64,000 nt of DNA, from the NCBI GenBank assembly GCA_029237695.1, contig CM055271.1:81789488-81853487 (forward strand), in the 5' to 3' direction. Of this stretch, positions 16,201 to 28,927 are shown one piece after another. This stretch comes from Conchocele bisecta. Taxonomy: Eukaryota; Mollusca; Bivalvia; Lucinida; Thyasiridae. Each line of letters begins with the position of its first letter. Positions within the stretch are counted from its first letter, which is position 1. A model generated the notes under the pieces. That model ran no database searches and had not been told where the DNA came from. It saw nothing but the letters and a program-made list of their open reading frames with translations. Position numbers and translations under genes: made by a program.

Positions 16201-19200
16201 AGTTGTTTCCCCACGAGGTATAAGTAGTTGTTTCTCCACGAGTAATAAGTAGTTGTTTCTCCACGAGGTATAATTAGTTGTTTCTCCACGAGTCACAGCC
16301 ACGAGGTATAAGTAGTTGGTTCTCCACGAGGTATAAGTAGTTGTTTCTCCACGAGTCACAGCCACGAGGTATAAGTAGTTGTTTCTCCACGAGTAATAAG
16401 TAGTTGTTTCTCCACGAGGTATAAGTAGTTGTTTCTCCATGAGTCACAGCCACGAGGTATAAGTAGTTGTTTCTCCACGAGTCACAGCCACGAGGTATAA
16501 GTAGTTGTTTCTCCATGAGTCACAGCCACGAGGTATAAGTAGTTGTTTCTCCACGAGGTATAAGTAGTTGTTTCTCCACGAGTCACAGCCACGAGGTATA
16601 AGTAGTTGTTTCTCGAGTCACAGCCCACGAGGTATAAGTAGTTGTTTCATACCAAGAGTCACAGCCCTCGAGGTATAATAGTTGTTTCTCCCCGACAGTT
16701 AGTTATAGTTTTTAATTTGTTTCTCCACGAGTACGCACGAAGTATAAGTAGTTGTTTCTCCACGAGGAAATAAGTAAGTTGTTTCTCCACGAGTAATAAG
16801 TAGTTGTTTCTCCACGAGGTATAAGTAGTTGTTTCTCCACGAGGTATAAGTAGTTGTTTCTCCACGAGTCACAGCCACGAGGTATAAGTAGTTGTTTCTC
16901 CACGAGTCACACCCACGAGTAATAAGTAGTTGTTTCTCCACGAGGTATAAGTAGTTGTTTCTCCATGAGTCACACGCACGAGGTATAAGTAGTTGTTTCT
17001 CCACGAGGTATAAGTAGTTGTTTCTCCACGAGGTATAAGTAGTTGTTTCTCCACGAGTCACGCCCACGAGGTATAAGTAGTTGTTTCTCCACGAGTCACA
17101 GCCACGAGGTATAAGTAGTTGTTTCTCCACGAGGTATAAGTAGTTGTTTCTCCACGAGGAATAAGTAGTTGTTTCTCCACGAGTCACACCCACGAGTAAT
17201 AAGTAATTGTTTCTCCACGAGGTATAAGTAGTTGTTTCTCCATGAGTCACACCCACGAGGTATAAGTAGTTGTTTCTCCACGAGGTATAAGTAGTTGTTT
17301 CTCCACGAGGAATAAGTAGTTGTTTCTCCATGAGTCACACCCACGAGTAATAAGTAGTTGTTTCTCCACGAGGTATAAGTAGTTGTTTCTCCATGAGTCA
17401 CACCCACGAGGTATAAGTAGTTGTTTCTCCACGAGGTATAAGTAGTTGTTTCTCCACGAGGTATAAGTAGTTGTTTCTCCACGAGGTATAAGTAGTTGTT
17501 TCTCCACGAGTCCAGCCACGAGGTATAAGTAGTTGTTCTCCATGAGGTATAGTAGTTGTTTCTCGAGGGTATAAGTAGTTGTTTTCTCCACGGAGTCACA
17601 AGAACGAGTAATAAGTAGTTGTTTCTCCACGAGGTATAAGTAGTTGTTTCTCCACGAGTCACAGCAACGAGGTATAAGTAGTTGTTTCTCCACGAGGTAT
17701 AAGTAGTTGTTTCTCCACGAGGTATAAATAGTTGTTTCTCCACGAGTCACGCCCACGAGGTATAAGTAGTTGTTTCTCCCACGAGGTATAAGTAGTTGTT
17801 TCTCCCACGAGTCAAGCCACGTGGTAATAAGTAGTTGGTTCTCCCATGAGGTAAGTAGTTGTTTCTCCAGAAGGTATAAGTAGTTGTTTCTCCACGAGTC
17901 ACAGCACGGTATTAATAGTTAGTTTTTTTCCTCGAGGTATAAGTAGTTGTTTCTCCACGAGTCCACAGCAACGAGGTATAAGTAGTTGTTCTCCACGAGG
18001 TATAAGTAGTTGTTTCTCCACGAGGTATAAGTAGTTGTTTCTCCACGAGTCACAGCCACGAGGTATAAGTAGTTGTTTCTCCACGAGGTATAAGTAGTTG
18101 TTTCTCCACGAGTCACAGCCACGAGGTATAAGTAGTTGGTTCTCCATGAGGTATAAGTAGTTGGTTTTCTCCACGAGGTATAAGTAGTTGTTTCTCCACG
18201 ATCAAGCCACGTAGTAATAAGTATTGTCTCCACGAGGTTTATAAGTAGTTGTTTCTCCACGAGTCAGCAAGAGGTATAAGTAGTTGTTTTCTCACGAGGG
18301 AATAAGTAGTGTTTCTCCACGGTATTAAGTAGTTGTTCTCCACGAGGTATAAGTAGTGTTTTCTCACGAGGTAATAAGTAGGTTGTTTTCTCACGAGTCA
18401 ACCCACACGGGAATGTAGTTGTTTCTCCACGAGGTATAAGTAGTTGTTTCTCCACGAGGTATAAGTAGTTGTTTCTCCAGGAGTCAAGCCAGAGGAAATA
18501 TGTAGTTGTTTCTCCAGAGGTATAAGTTGGTTGTTTCTCACGAAAGGTTATAAGTGTTGTTTCTCACGAGGTAATAAGTTGTTTGTCCACGAGTCACTCC
18601 CCACGAAGGGGTATAAGTAGTTGTTTCTCCGAGGTATAAGTAGTTAGTTTCTCCACGAGGAAATAAGTAGGTTGTTTCTCCACGGAGTCAAACCCACGAG
18701 GTATAAGTAGTTTGTTTATCCACGAGGTCACAGCCACGAGTTATAAGTTGTTGTTTCTCCAGAGGTATAAGTAGTTGTTCTCACGAGTCAGCCACGAGTA
18801 TAAGTAGTTGTTTCTCACGGGTAATAAGTAGTTTGTTTTCTCCACGGGAGGTAAGTTATTGTTTCTCCACGAGGTCACAGCACGAGGTATAAGTAGTTGT
18901 TTCTCACGAGTCACAAGCCACGAGGTATAAGTAGTTTGTTTATCCACGGAGTACACCACGAGGTATAAGTAGTTGTTTTCCACGAGGTATAAGTAGTTGT
19001 TTCTCCATGAGTCACAGCCACGGAGGTTAATAAGTAGTTGTTTCTCAACGAGTATAAGTAGTTGTTTCTCACGAGGTTATAGTAGTTTGTGTCCACGAGG
19101 TATAAGTAGTTGTTCTCCACGAAGTCACAGCCCACGAGGTATAAGTAGTTGTTCTCCACGAGGTATAAGTAGTTGTTTTCTCCCGAGGAAATAAGTAGTT

Positions 19201-22200
19201 GTTTTCTGCCACGGGTATAATAGTTGTTTTCTCCCACGAGGTATAAGTAGTTGTTTTCTCCACGAGTCACAGCCACGAGGGTATAAGTAGTTGTTTCTCC
19301 ACGAGGTATAAGTAGTTGTTTCTCCACGAAGTTTCACAAAGCCACGTATGAGTTATTTAAGTAAGTTGTTTCTTTCCAAGAGTCACAAGCCACGAGGTTT
19401 ATAAGTTAGTTGTTTCTCCACGAGATAAGTAGTTGTTTCTCCCACGGAGTCACAGCCACGATGTTTTATAAGTAGTTGTTTCTCAGAGTCACAGCCACGA
19501 GGTAAGTAGTTGTTTCTCTCCATGAGTCACAGCCAGAGGTATAAGTAGTTGTTTCTCCACGAGGTATAAGATTGTGTTCTCCATGAGTTACAGCCACGAG
19601 GTAAGTAAGTTGTTCTCCACGAGTCACAGCCAACCCGAGGTATAAGTAGTGTTTCCTCCACGAGGATAAGTAGTTGTTTTCTCCTGTGTCACAGCCACGA
19701 GGTATAAGTAGTTGGTTCTCCACGAGTCACAGCCACGAGGTATAAGTAGTTGTTTCTCCACGAGGTATAAGTAGTTGGTTCTCCATGAGTCACAGCCACG
19801 ATGTATAAGTAGTTGTTTCTCCACGAGGTATAAGTAGTTGTTTCTCCATGAGTCACAGCCACGAGGTATAAGTAGTTGTTTCTCCACGAGGTATGTTGTT
19901 GGTTTCTCCACGAGTCACAGCCACGAGTATAAGTATTGTTTTCTACACGAGTCACACGAGGTATAAGTAGTTGTTTCTCATGAGGTATAAAGTAGTTGTT
20001 TCTCATTGAGTCAGCCAAGAGGTATAAGTAGTTGTTTCTCCATGAGTCACAGCCACGAGGTATAAGTAGTTGTTTCTCCACGAGGTATAAGTAGTTGGTT
20101 CTCCATGAGTCACAGCCACGAGGTATAAGTAGTTGTTTCTCCACGAGTCACAGCAACGAGGTATAAGTAGTTGTTTCTCACGGTGTAATAAGTAGTAGTT
20201 TCTCCATGAGTCACACCCACGAGGTATAAGTAGTTGTTTCTCCATGAGTCACAGCAACGAGGTATAAGTAGTTGTTTCTCCACGAGTCACAGCCACGAGG
20301 TATAAGTAGTTGTTTCTCCACGAGGTATAAGTAGTTGTTTCTCCACGAGGTATAAGTAGTTGTTTCTCCACGAGGAATAAGTAGTTGGTTCTCCACGAGT
20401 CACAGCCACGAGGTATAAGTAGTTGTTTCTCCACGAGGTATAAGTAGTTGGTTCTCCACGAGGAATAAGTAGTTGGTTCTCCACGAGTCACAGCCACGAG
20501 GTATAAGTAGTTGTTTCTCCACGAGGTATAAGTAGTTGTTTCTCCACGAGGAATAAGTAGTTGTTCTCCACGAGTCACAGCCACGAGGTATAAAGTAGTT
20601 GGTTTCTCCACGGAGGAATAAGTAGTTGTTTTTTTTTTTTTTCTCCAAGAGGTATAAGTAGTTGTTTCTCACGAGGAATAAGTGTTGTTTCCTCCACGAG
20701 GTATAAGTAGTTATGTTTCTCACGAGGTATAAGTAGTTGTTTCTCACGAGGTATAAGTAGTTGTTTCTCACGAGGTATAGTAGTTGTTTCTCCACGAGGT
20801 ATAAGTAGTTGTCCACAAGAGGTATAAGTAGTTGTTTCTCCACGAGGTATAAGTATAGTTGTTTATCCACGAGTCACAAGCACGAGGTATAAGTAGTAGT
20901 TTCTACTAGGAGTCACACCCACGAGGTAATAAGTAGTTGTTTCTCCACGAGGTATAAGTAGTTGTTTCTCCACGAGTCACAGCCACGAGGTATAAGTAGT
21001 TGTTTCTCCACGAGGTATAAGTAGTTGTTTCTCCACGAGGAATAGTAGTAGTTTCTCCACGAGTCACACCCACGAGGTATAAGTAGTTGTTTCTCCACGA
21101 GGTATAAGTAGTTGTTTCTCCACGAGGTATAAGTAGTTGTTTCTCCACGAGTCACAGCCACGAGGTATAAGTAGTTGTTTCTCCACGAGGTATAAGTAGT
21201 TGTTTCTCCACGAATCACCACCGAGGTATAAGTAGTTGTTTCTCCACGAGTCACACCCACGAGGTATAAGTAGTTGTTTCTCCACGAGTCACACCCACGA
21301 GGTATAAGTAGTTGTTTCTCCACGAGGTATAAGTAGTTGTTTCTCCACGAGGTATAAGTAGTTGTTTCTCCACGAGTCACAGCCACGAGGTATAAGTAGT
21401 TGTTTCTCCACGAGGTATAAGTAGTTGTTTCTCCACGAGTCACAGCCACGAGGTATAAGTAGTTGTTTCTCCACGAGTCACACCCACGAGGTATAAGTAG
21501 TTGTTTCTTCACGAGGTATAAGTAGTTGTTTCTCCACGAGGTATAAGTAGTTGTTTCTCCACGAATCACACCCACGAGGTATAAGTAGTTGTTTCTCCAC
21601 GAGTCACACCCACGAGGTATAAGTAGTTGTTTCTCCACGAGTCACACCCACTGAGGTATAAGTAGTTGTTTCTCCATGAGTCACACCCACGAGGTATAAG
21701 TAGTTGTTTCTCCACGAGGTATAAGTAGTTGTTTCTCCACGAGGTATAAGTAGTTGTTTCTCCATGAGTCACAACCCACGAGGTAAGTAGTTGTTTCTCC
21801 ACGAGGAATAAGTAGTTGTTTCTCCACGAGGTATAAGTAGTTGTTTCTCCACGAGGTATAAGTAGTTGTTTCTCCACGAGGAATAAGTAGTTGTTTCTCC
21901 ACGAGGAATAAGTAGTTGTTTCTCCATGAGTCACACCCACGAGGTATAAGTAGTTGTTTCTCCACGAGTCACACCCACGAGGAATAAGTAGTTGTTTCTC
22001 CACGAGTCACACCCACGAGTAATAATTAGTTGTTTCTCCACGAGGTATAAGTAGTTGTTTCTCCACGAGTCACAGCCACGAGGTATAAGTAGTTGTTTCT
22101 CCACGAGTCACAGCCACGAGTAATAAGTAGTTGTTTCTCCACGAGGTATAAGTAGTTGTTTCTCCACGAGTCACACCCACGAGGTATAAGTAGTTGTTTC

Positions 22201-23575
22201 TCCACGAGGAATAAGTAGTTGGTTCTCCACGAGTCACACCCACGAGTAATAAGTAGTTGTTTCTCCACGAGGTATGAGTAGTTGTTTCTCCACGAGTCAC
22301 AGCCACGAGGTATAAGTAGTTGTTTCTCCACGAGGTATAAGTAGTTGTTTCTCCACGAGGTATAAGTAGTTGTTTCTCCACGAGGTATAAGTAGTTGTTT
22401 CTCCACGAGGTATAAGTAGTTGTTTCTCCACGAGGTATAAGTAGTTGTTTCTCCACGAGGAATAAGTAGTTGTTTCTCCACGAGGAATAAGTAGTTGTTT
22501 CTCCACGAGGTATAAGTAGTTGTTTCTCCACGAGGTATAAGTAGTTGTTTCTCCACGAGGTATAAGTAGTTGTTTCTCCACGAGGTATAAGTAGTTGTTT
22601 CTCCACGAGGTATAAGTAGTTGTTTCTCCACGAGTCACAGCCACGAGTAATAAGTAGTTGTTTCTCCACGAGGTATAAGTAGTTGTTTCTCCACGAGTCA
22701 CAGCCACGAGGTATAAGTAGTTGTTTCTCCACGAGTCACAGCCACGAGTAATAAGTAGTTGTTTCTCCACGAGGTATAAGTAGTTGTTTCTCCACGAGTC
22801 ACACCCACGAGGTATAAGTTGTTGTTTCTCCACGAGGAATAAGTAGTTGGTTCTCCAAGAGTCACACCCACGAGTAATAAGTAGTTGTTTCTCCACGAGG
22901 TATAAGTAGTTGTTTCTCCACGAGTCACAGCCACGAGGTATAAGTAATTGTTTCTCCATGAGGTATAAGTAGTTGTTTCTCCACGAGTCATAGCCACGAG
23001 GAATAAGTAGTTGTTTCTCCACGAGGTATAAGTAGTTGTTTCTCCACGAGTCACACCCACGAGGAATAAGTAGTTGGTTCTCCACGAGTCACAGCCACGA
23101 GGTATAATTAGTTGTTTCTCCACGAGGTATAAGTAGTTGTTTCTCCACGAGGTATAAGTAGTTGTTTCTCCACGAGGTATAAGTAGTTGTTTCTCCACGA
23201 GGTATAAGTAGTTGTTTCTCCATGAGTCACACCCACGAGGTATAAGTAGTTGTTTCTCAATGAGTCACAGCCACGAGGTATAAGTAGTTGTTTCTCAATG
23301 AGTCACAGCCACGAGGAATAAGTAGTTGTTTCTCCACGAGTCACACCCACGAGGTATAAGTAGTTGTTTCTCAATGAGTCACAGCCACGAGGTATAAGTA
23401 GTTGTTTCTCAATGAGTCACAGCCACGAGGAATAAGTAGTTGTTTCTCCATGAGTCACAGCCACGAGGAATAAGTAGTTGTTTCTCCATGAGTCACAGCC
23501 ACGAGGTATAAGTAGTTGGTTCTCCACGAGTCACACCCACGAGGTATAAGTAGTCGTTTCTCCACGAGGAATAGT
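13204..23575. repeat. Giant minisatellite of 25-bp and 38-bp units
   Basis: The 25-bp unit is ACGAGGTATAAGTAGTTG + TTTCTCC. The 38-bp form adds a 13-bp insert reading AGTCACAGCCACG or AGTCACACCCACG. The two forms alternate irregularly for about 10.4 kb, an estimated 300 or more units. The ends are clean and homogeneous, while 17.5-20.2 kb is rich in small indels, which may be older units or poor consensus. Because 25 and 38 are not multiples of three and the minus strand of the unit has no stop in any frame, all three minus frames are open for long distances. These frames encode only MEKQLLIPRG-, WRNNYLYLV- and GETTTYTSW-type repeats and are not genes. Confidence 0.98.
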
Positions 23576-24240
23576 ATCTCGACTCAGGTCTTGTGCAACG
23601 TTGGTGTATCCTGTTCGGTGGGGATGACCGACAGACTCCCTCGACTCCCGGTCGAATGAACCAGAGAGCAGGTCTCTCGCGACATCATCTTGAGATTGTC
23701 TTCGGTAAAGCTGACCTATAGATACAGGTGACCCTGACTCCCGCGCAAATGTTGCCGAGAGCAGGTCCCTTCAGACATCCGTAAATCTTGTCATGATGAC
23801 CAATATATCCAGGTGACACAGACTCCCGCACAAATGTAGCCGAGAGCAGGTCCCTTTCGGTGGTAACACGCCGACTGGATGACGGTCGCTGTTGGCTCGT
23901 AGATGAAGAACCTGTTCATGGTTCATTTCATCCTTCGAGTGTTCAAGGTTAGTAACCACTGAATCGGGCGCAGAATACACTGCAAAACCCTGTGTATTCC
24001 ATCTCGGAATAAAAGGCCGTGAACTCCCCCAGTCTTCCATGCCCTCCGCAGTATCCGATTCCTTCTTCTTTATACACAACCCCGCAGGAGCTACAGCTCA
24101 CAACACTGAATGGGTGGTATAACTCGGGGTTCTGTCTCCAGTACGATGGTGGTCGAAGGCCTTTGAAAGAGAATAATACTTTTGATTATTTATTAACTGT
24201 TTTAAAGTTGTTAATCACAGAATTACATTGGTAATCTTAC
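23576..24240. repeat. Three degenerate copies of a roughly 85-105-bp unit, then unique sequence
   Basis: GACTCCCG-, CAAATG- and GAGAGCAGGTC-containing units occur near 23,635, 23,730 and 23,820. Downstream to 24,240 I see no gene; the short open frames there look like chance. Confidence 0.6.
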
Positions 24241-24882
24241 TATTAAATAGCGAGGATGAAAACTGAATATGTGTATGTCAACTTACAATTACATACATGT
24301 ATTTTTCTACATTGCAAAAGACAACATTGTTCTTAAATTGATGTCATGTAGAGGATGTTGTTTGAAATGTATGCTATTTATACATTAACCCGGGAGATAT
24401 TTGTGTTCTCGCCAGTACGAATACATTGTAGTTGGCAGTTAGGTGTAACAGAATATGAACTCGGAAAAAATTGGTTTAAATCATCTTTTAATGCTTTTAT
24501 TATACTAGACATTGCCACATCTTATCAGTATGCCTTGATTTAACATGGTGTTGTAGATGAGGAGCGTAAAGAAGGTGGTGTTAAAAAAGGCCCATCACGG
24601 TGCATGTGTGTTTAATATGCTTATTATAGGCATCGATAATCTGAGAAAACTGGTAAAAACCGCATGCAAGTATTTCAATTTGTTAAGTTATTGAGGTTTA
24701 AATACTTTCAATTTGCTTGTATCATTATCATACCGTCTATGACGTCAGCCAACAAGTTTTAGTTTATTTATTTTAATAATATTTGTAATATTCCACCGTA
24801 TTTGATTTAAAAACATTGATGCTATATATAGAAATATGCACTTTAACCAAAAAATAGATTTTTATTCACTCTAGCAATGATG

Positions 24883-25387
24883 TTAAAGTGACTGTCTCGC
24901 AGAGACTTTTCCACTTGGTCTATTTTTGGCTTTGACATTTATATATTGCGACAGGCCACTACCAATCGAACGCACCATTTTATTCCATTAAATTGCATTG
25001 AATTTTGCGGATATGCCAATATTTGTTATTTTAAACAGGGGAGATAATTTGGCAGAGAACGTACATATAACGCTAATGACAGCACATGTATATGCAATGT
25101 GTATACAAGTTGATGATGAATAATCATACTACACCATATTAGGACATACCGGCGCAAAATGTTAAACTTCTCTATTTATTTTAAACGAAATCAAATAAAT
25201 TTGCCTCATTAGCATACTACGGACCATTAGTAATGGTCCCAACTTTTCAATATTATAAACATTTCTAAAATATTTTTCGAAACTTTGTCAATTTTTTCTT
25301 ATGGTTATAAATATATGTTCAGGAACACGATTCAAATCTACTGTAAAAAATATATTTTTCTCACTTTCTGCGAGACAGTCACTTTAA
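24883..25387. mobile_element. TTAA-flanked miniature inverted-repeat element, about 497 bp
   Basis: TTAA at 24,883-24,886 and 25,384-25,387 brackets perfect 17-bp inverted termini AGTGACTGTCTCGCAGA. TTAA duplication is the mark of piggyBac-type transposition. The AT-rich interior has no coding potential, so the element is non-autonomous. Confidence 0.85.
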
Positions 25388-26880
25388 ATAAACAAGTGGC
25401 CCAAATGGGCCTGTATCGCTCACCTAAAAGCCTCCATAGTGGTCATCTTGATTTCACAAAGACTCTTCACTTACAACTTCAAATGTTCCACAGAATTTGT
25501 TGGTACCTTCTGATCTAACATATGATGCGAATGTGCATGTGATTTACTGCTATACCTTCGATTTGATATATGAATGACCATATTCGGTAAAAAATAAAAT
25601 TTGACTCCTATTTGACCCCTCGGGCCACACCCATTTTTGACCCAGGGGCCACCATATGAACAAATCTGAAACAGCGGTAACTATCAATCATTCTTACCAA
25701 GATTCGTCGATATCGGCCTGGAGGTTTGTGAGAAGAAGATTTTTTGACAATTTGACCTACTTCTCAACGGCGGCCATCTTGGATTTGGTGATGACCTCCA
25801 TTTTAACAAAAATGAACAGGCTTCACCCACAGACCATTACAGTTAAGTTTGGCCAATATCGGCCAAGCAGTTCACAAGAAAAAGACGTTTGAAATCTTTA
25901 GTAAAAGAATGACCTTTTGAACTATCAGTGGCCATCTTGGATGACGTAATCATCTGATTTAGACAAAAAATTCTCCAGAGTGATCGTCTCGTCAATACCT
26001 TCGATTTGATATATTATATGACTATATTCGGTTAAAAATAAAATTTACCCCTATTTGACCCCTCGGGCGACGCCCATTTTTGACCCAGGGGCAACCATAT
26101 GAACAAATCTGAAACAGCGCTAACTATCGATCATTCATACCCAGTATCGTCGAAATCGGCCTGGCGGTTCGTGAGAAGAAGATTTTTTTAAGAATTTGAC
26201 CTACTTCTCAACGGCGGCCATCTTGGATTTGGTGATGACCTCCATTTTAACAAAAATGAACAGGCTTCAACCACAGACAATTACAGTTAAGTTTGGCCAA
26301 TATCGGCCAAGCAGTTTACAAGAAAAAGACGTTTGAAATCTTTAGTAAAAGAATGACCATTTGAACTATCGGTGGCCATCTTGGATGACGTAATCATATG
26401 ATTTAGACAAAAAATGTTCCAGTGTGATTGTCTCGTCAATACCTTCGATTTGATATATACATGACTATATTCGGAAAATTAAAAAATAAAATTTGACCCC
26501 TATTTGACCCCTCGGGCGACGCCCATTTTTGACCCACGGGCCACCATATGAACAAATCTGAAACAGCGCTAACTATCGATCATTCATACCAAGTATCGTC
26601 GAAATCGGCCTGGCGGTTCGTGAGAACAAGATTTTTTAAGAATTTGACCTACTTTTCCATGGCGGCCATCTTGGATTGTCGATGACCTCCATTTTAACAA
26701 ATCTGAAATGGCATCACCCATATATCATCCCTGTGAAGTTTAACCAATATCGGCTCAGCAGTTCGGGAGAAGAAGATGATTGAAAATGTTCACGGACGGA
26801 CGGACGGACGGACGGACGACGGACACTTTGCCATAACAATAGCTCACATGAGCTTTGCTCAGGTGAGCTAAAAATAAAAA
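25388..26880. mobile_element. Dispersed mollusc-type repeat with internal tandem units of about 442 bp
   Basis: It starts with AAGTGGCCCAAATGGGCC and CGCTCACCTAAA, and ends with CGGACGGACGGACGGACG, ACACTTTGCCATAACAATAG and CTCAGGTGAGCTAAA. Inside, a unit beginning TACCTTCGATTTGATATAT repeats at about 25,552, 25,994 and 26,437. CGCTCACCT and AGGTGAGC are the inverted ends. I recognise this general pattern as common in bivalve genomes (from memory, not searched). No coding sequence. Confidence 0.7.
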
Positions 26881-26889
26881 TCAATTTGC

Positions 26890-27395
26890 ATATTATTCAT
26901 TTACTGTCTTCAATGTAATAGCTCATTTGTGCAGCAGCAGCAGACTGGTGAATTGGGCACAGAATGATGGCCAGGTAGTTGTAGAATGCATATGCAAAAT
27001 ATGAAGCCAGTTGATTAAGGGAAACCGAAATTAAAAGCAATTTATGTAAAGGTTATGTTTTCGGACGAGTTCCTAAGTACGTGACCTTGACCCCAGCAAC
27101 AGGCTTGTGAATTGGGCACAGAATGATGGCCAGGGAGTTGTAGAATGCATATGCAAAATATGAAGCCAGTTGATCAAGGGAAACAGAAAGTATAAGTAAT
27201 TTACCTGAAGGTTAAGTTTTCGCATGAGGTCCTAAGTATGTGACCTTGACCCCAGCTGCAGCAGCAGCAGGCTTGTGAATTGGGCACATAATGATGGCTA
27301 GGTAGTTGTAGAATGCATATGCAAAATATGAAGCCAATTGATCAAGGGAAACAGAAATAAGCAATTTACCTGAAGGTTAAGTTTTCGTACGGACA
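26890..27395. repeat. Three tandem units of about 170 bp
   Basis: GTGAATTGGGCACA(G/T)AATGATGG recurs near 26,948, 27,110 and 27,280, each followed by AGAATGCATATGCAAAATAT and GTGACCTTGACCCC. A C-run of about 16 follows at 27,412. Confidence 0.85.
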
Positions 27396-27553
27396 AGGCT
27401 AACGCTATATGCCCCCCCCCCCCCCCCAACCGAGGCATAATAACTCTAAATAGAGATGGAATATTTGCATTGGGTTTTCGCCAGTTTTCTCAGATTCTCG
27501 ATGATTATAATTTGCATATTAAACACACAAGCACCGTGATGGGCCTTTACTAC

Positions 27554-28673
27554 TTACTCAATAGCCACGACAAATGGCAGTCTGTGCGGAATGTCTGGCT
27601 GGAGGATATTTGGCAGAAGGTGGAACAGACAAGTGAAAGTCGTACATATGCCACATCACCGTCTGTTAACACGACCTCCTTCATAATCATGGACATTATT
27701 GGTGTTGGTAGTCTTAATAGCTGAAATATATTGTTACGTAATGGTTAGACAATGTCTTTGAGTGGTTACCTACTGATATCATACTGTCGTGGAAACTGAG
27801 GGTAAGAGATGTGAAAAATGATCAAGGGATCCAGTAGAGTTACCGTTTAACCTTTGCTCATCTTGTTATGAAGGTTAGTCTACCGGATCCCCTATTACAT
27901 GGTGGGGTGTCATATTTACCACAATGGCAAATGATTGAGACGTGGCCATACAATAACATGTATTACTTAATGCTGAATATTATATTAAATTATGTAAAGA
28001 AATCTTCAACATGGAATATACTATTGAGAAGACAGAAGTAAACCAGAAATGTGGCCTATTGGCTCACGGATGCCCCCGCTGAAGGCCAAAGTCAACGAAC
28101 AACTAATTTGGTGACATACAGCCATTACCACAACAGAAAATCACAGCATCAACACTTCGACAAGTTACAAGGGGTACTGGTGACAAGACTAGAATGTTAT
28201 TTGACCTTGACACTGGAAAGCATAGGGAGTATGGGATGAAAATATGGATGATGATAAACACGTGTATGAAATTTCAAGTAAATCCGACTTATAATTGTAG
28301 AGATACAAAGTAATTAAAAGGTTTAAGGCAAAAATCTAAAAAAAACTTTAAGGCAAATTTCAAAATGATTAAACAAGTGTATGAATTTTCAAGTGAATCC
28401 ATATGTTATAGGGAAATTTGGGGGTGGGTTGTGGGCAGAACACATCAACATGTTAGCGACACACGTTGTGGAAAAGTATCATCAAAATCATGTGTCAAGC
28501 GGTTCCAAAGATATCGCAAAAACAAGTGTTGTCCTGTCCTGTGTACATGTATGCAGAAAATAAACTACCCGACACCCCAAGCAGATGTACTTGTCAGGTT
28601 CATCATTCTCGTCAAGGCCCATGCATGCCGGAAGCAGCCACTCACGGCACGACTCGCACTGCCAGTACTGCCT
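27554..28673. other. No supported gene
   Basis: Several short open frames exist but none shows a domain, a biased composition or flanking signals. GTGACCTTGAC-type words mark it as dispersed repeat sequence. Confidence 0.6.
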
Positions 28674-28927
28674 GAATTTCACGAAGAACATGTGAATTAC
28701 GATAAAAAAATTACCTATTGTCAGCTCATTTGCATGTATATAGCGTGAGGGACGCTATATAGATGTCAATGTTATAATCGGGGTTCCTCGATGTTTTCAG
28801 TGGAAGTGAGCGGAATAAAACTGCGCATGCGATTGGTATTATTCAGCTGTAGTCTATAAACTGTAAAAGACACACATTTAATAAATGTCATTATGGGCGC
28901 CCATCAACCGTGCATATCCTCCTTTAA
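28674..28927 (-). mobile_element. Element copy, inverted partner of 32,988-33,209
   Basis: It ends in TTAA (28,924-28,927) next to CCTCC. Shared with the partner in reverse are GAACATGTGAATTACGAT, GCGTGAGGGAC, GCATGCG and ACACACATTTA. It is a non-coding miniature element. Confidence 0.65.

Larger units (their letters stand above)
24583..27553. mobile_element. Possible nested transposon bounded by inverted repeats of about 85 bp
   Basis: 24,587-24,669 and 27,467-27,550 are reverse complements at roughly 85 percent identity by eye, sharing GGCCCATCACGGTG, GTGTGTTTAATATGC and AATCTGAGAAAACTGG. No transposase is visible between them; the interior holds other repeats. Confidence 0.5.

Noticed and set aside
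13204..23575. Dozens of long minus-strand open frames with MEKQLLIPRG-like repeats
   Set aside because: They arise because the minisatellite unit has no stop in any minus frame; the peptides are one sequence read in three registers and there is no start context or promoter.
27470..27724. 84-codon open frame (MGFRQFSQILDDYNLHI) as a host exon
   Set aside because: Its first third lies in the right inverted repeat and the inverted partner has stops in that frame; no splice or domain evidence.
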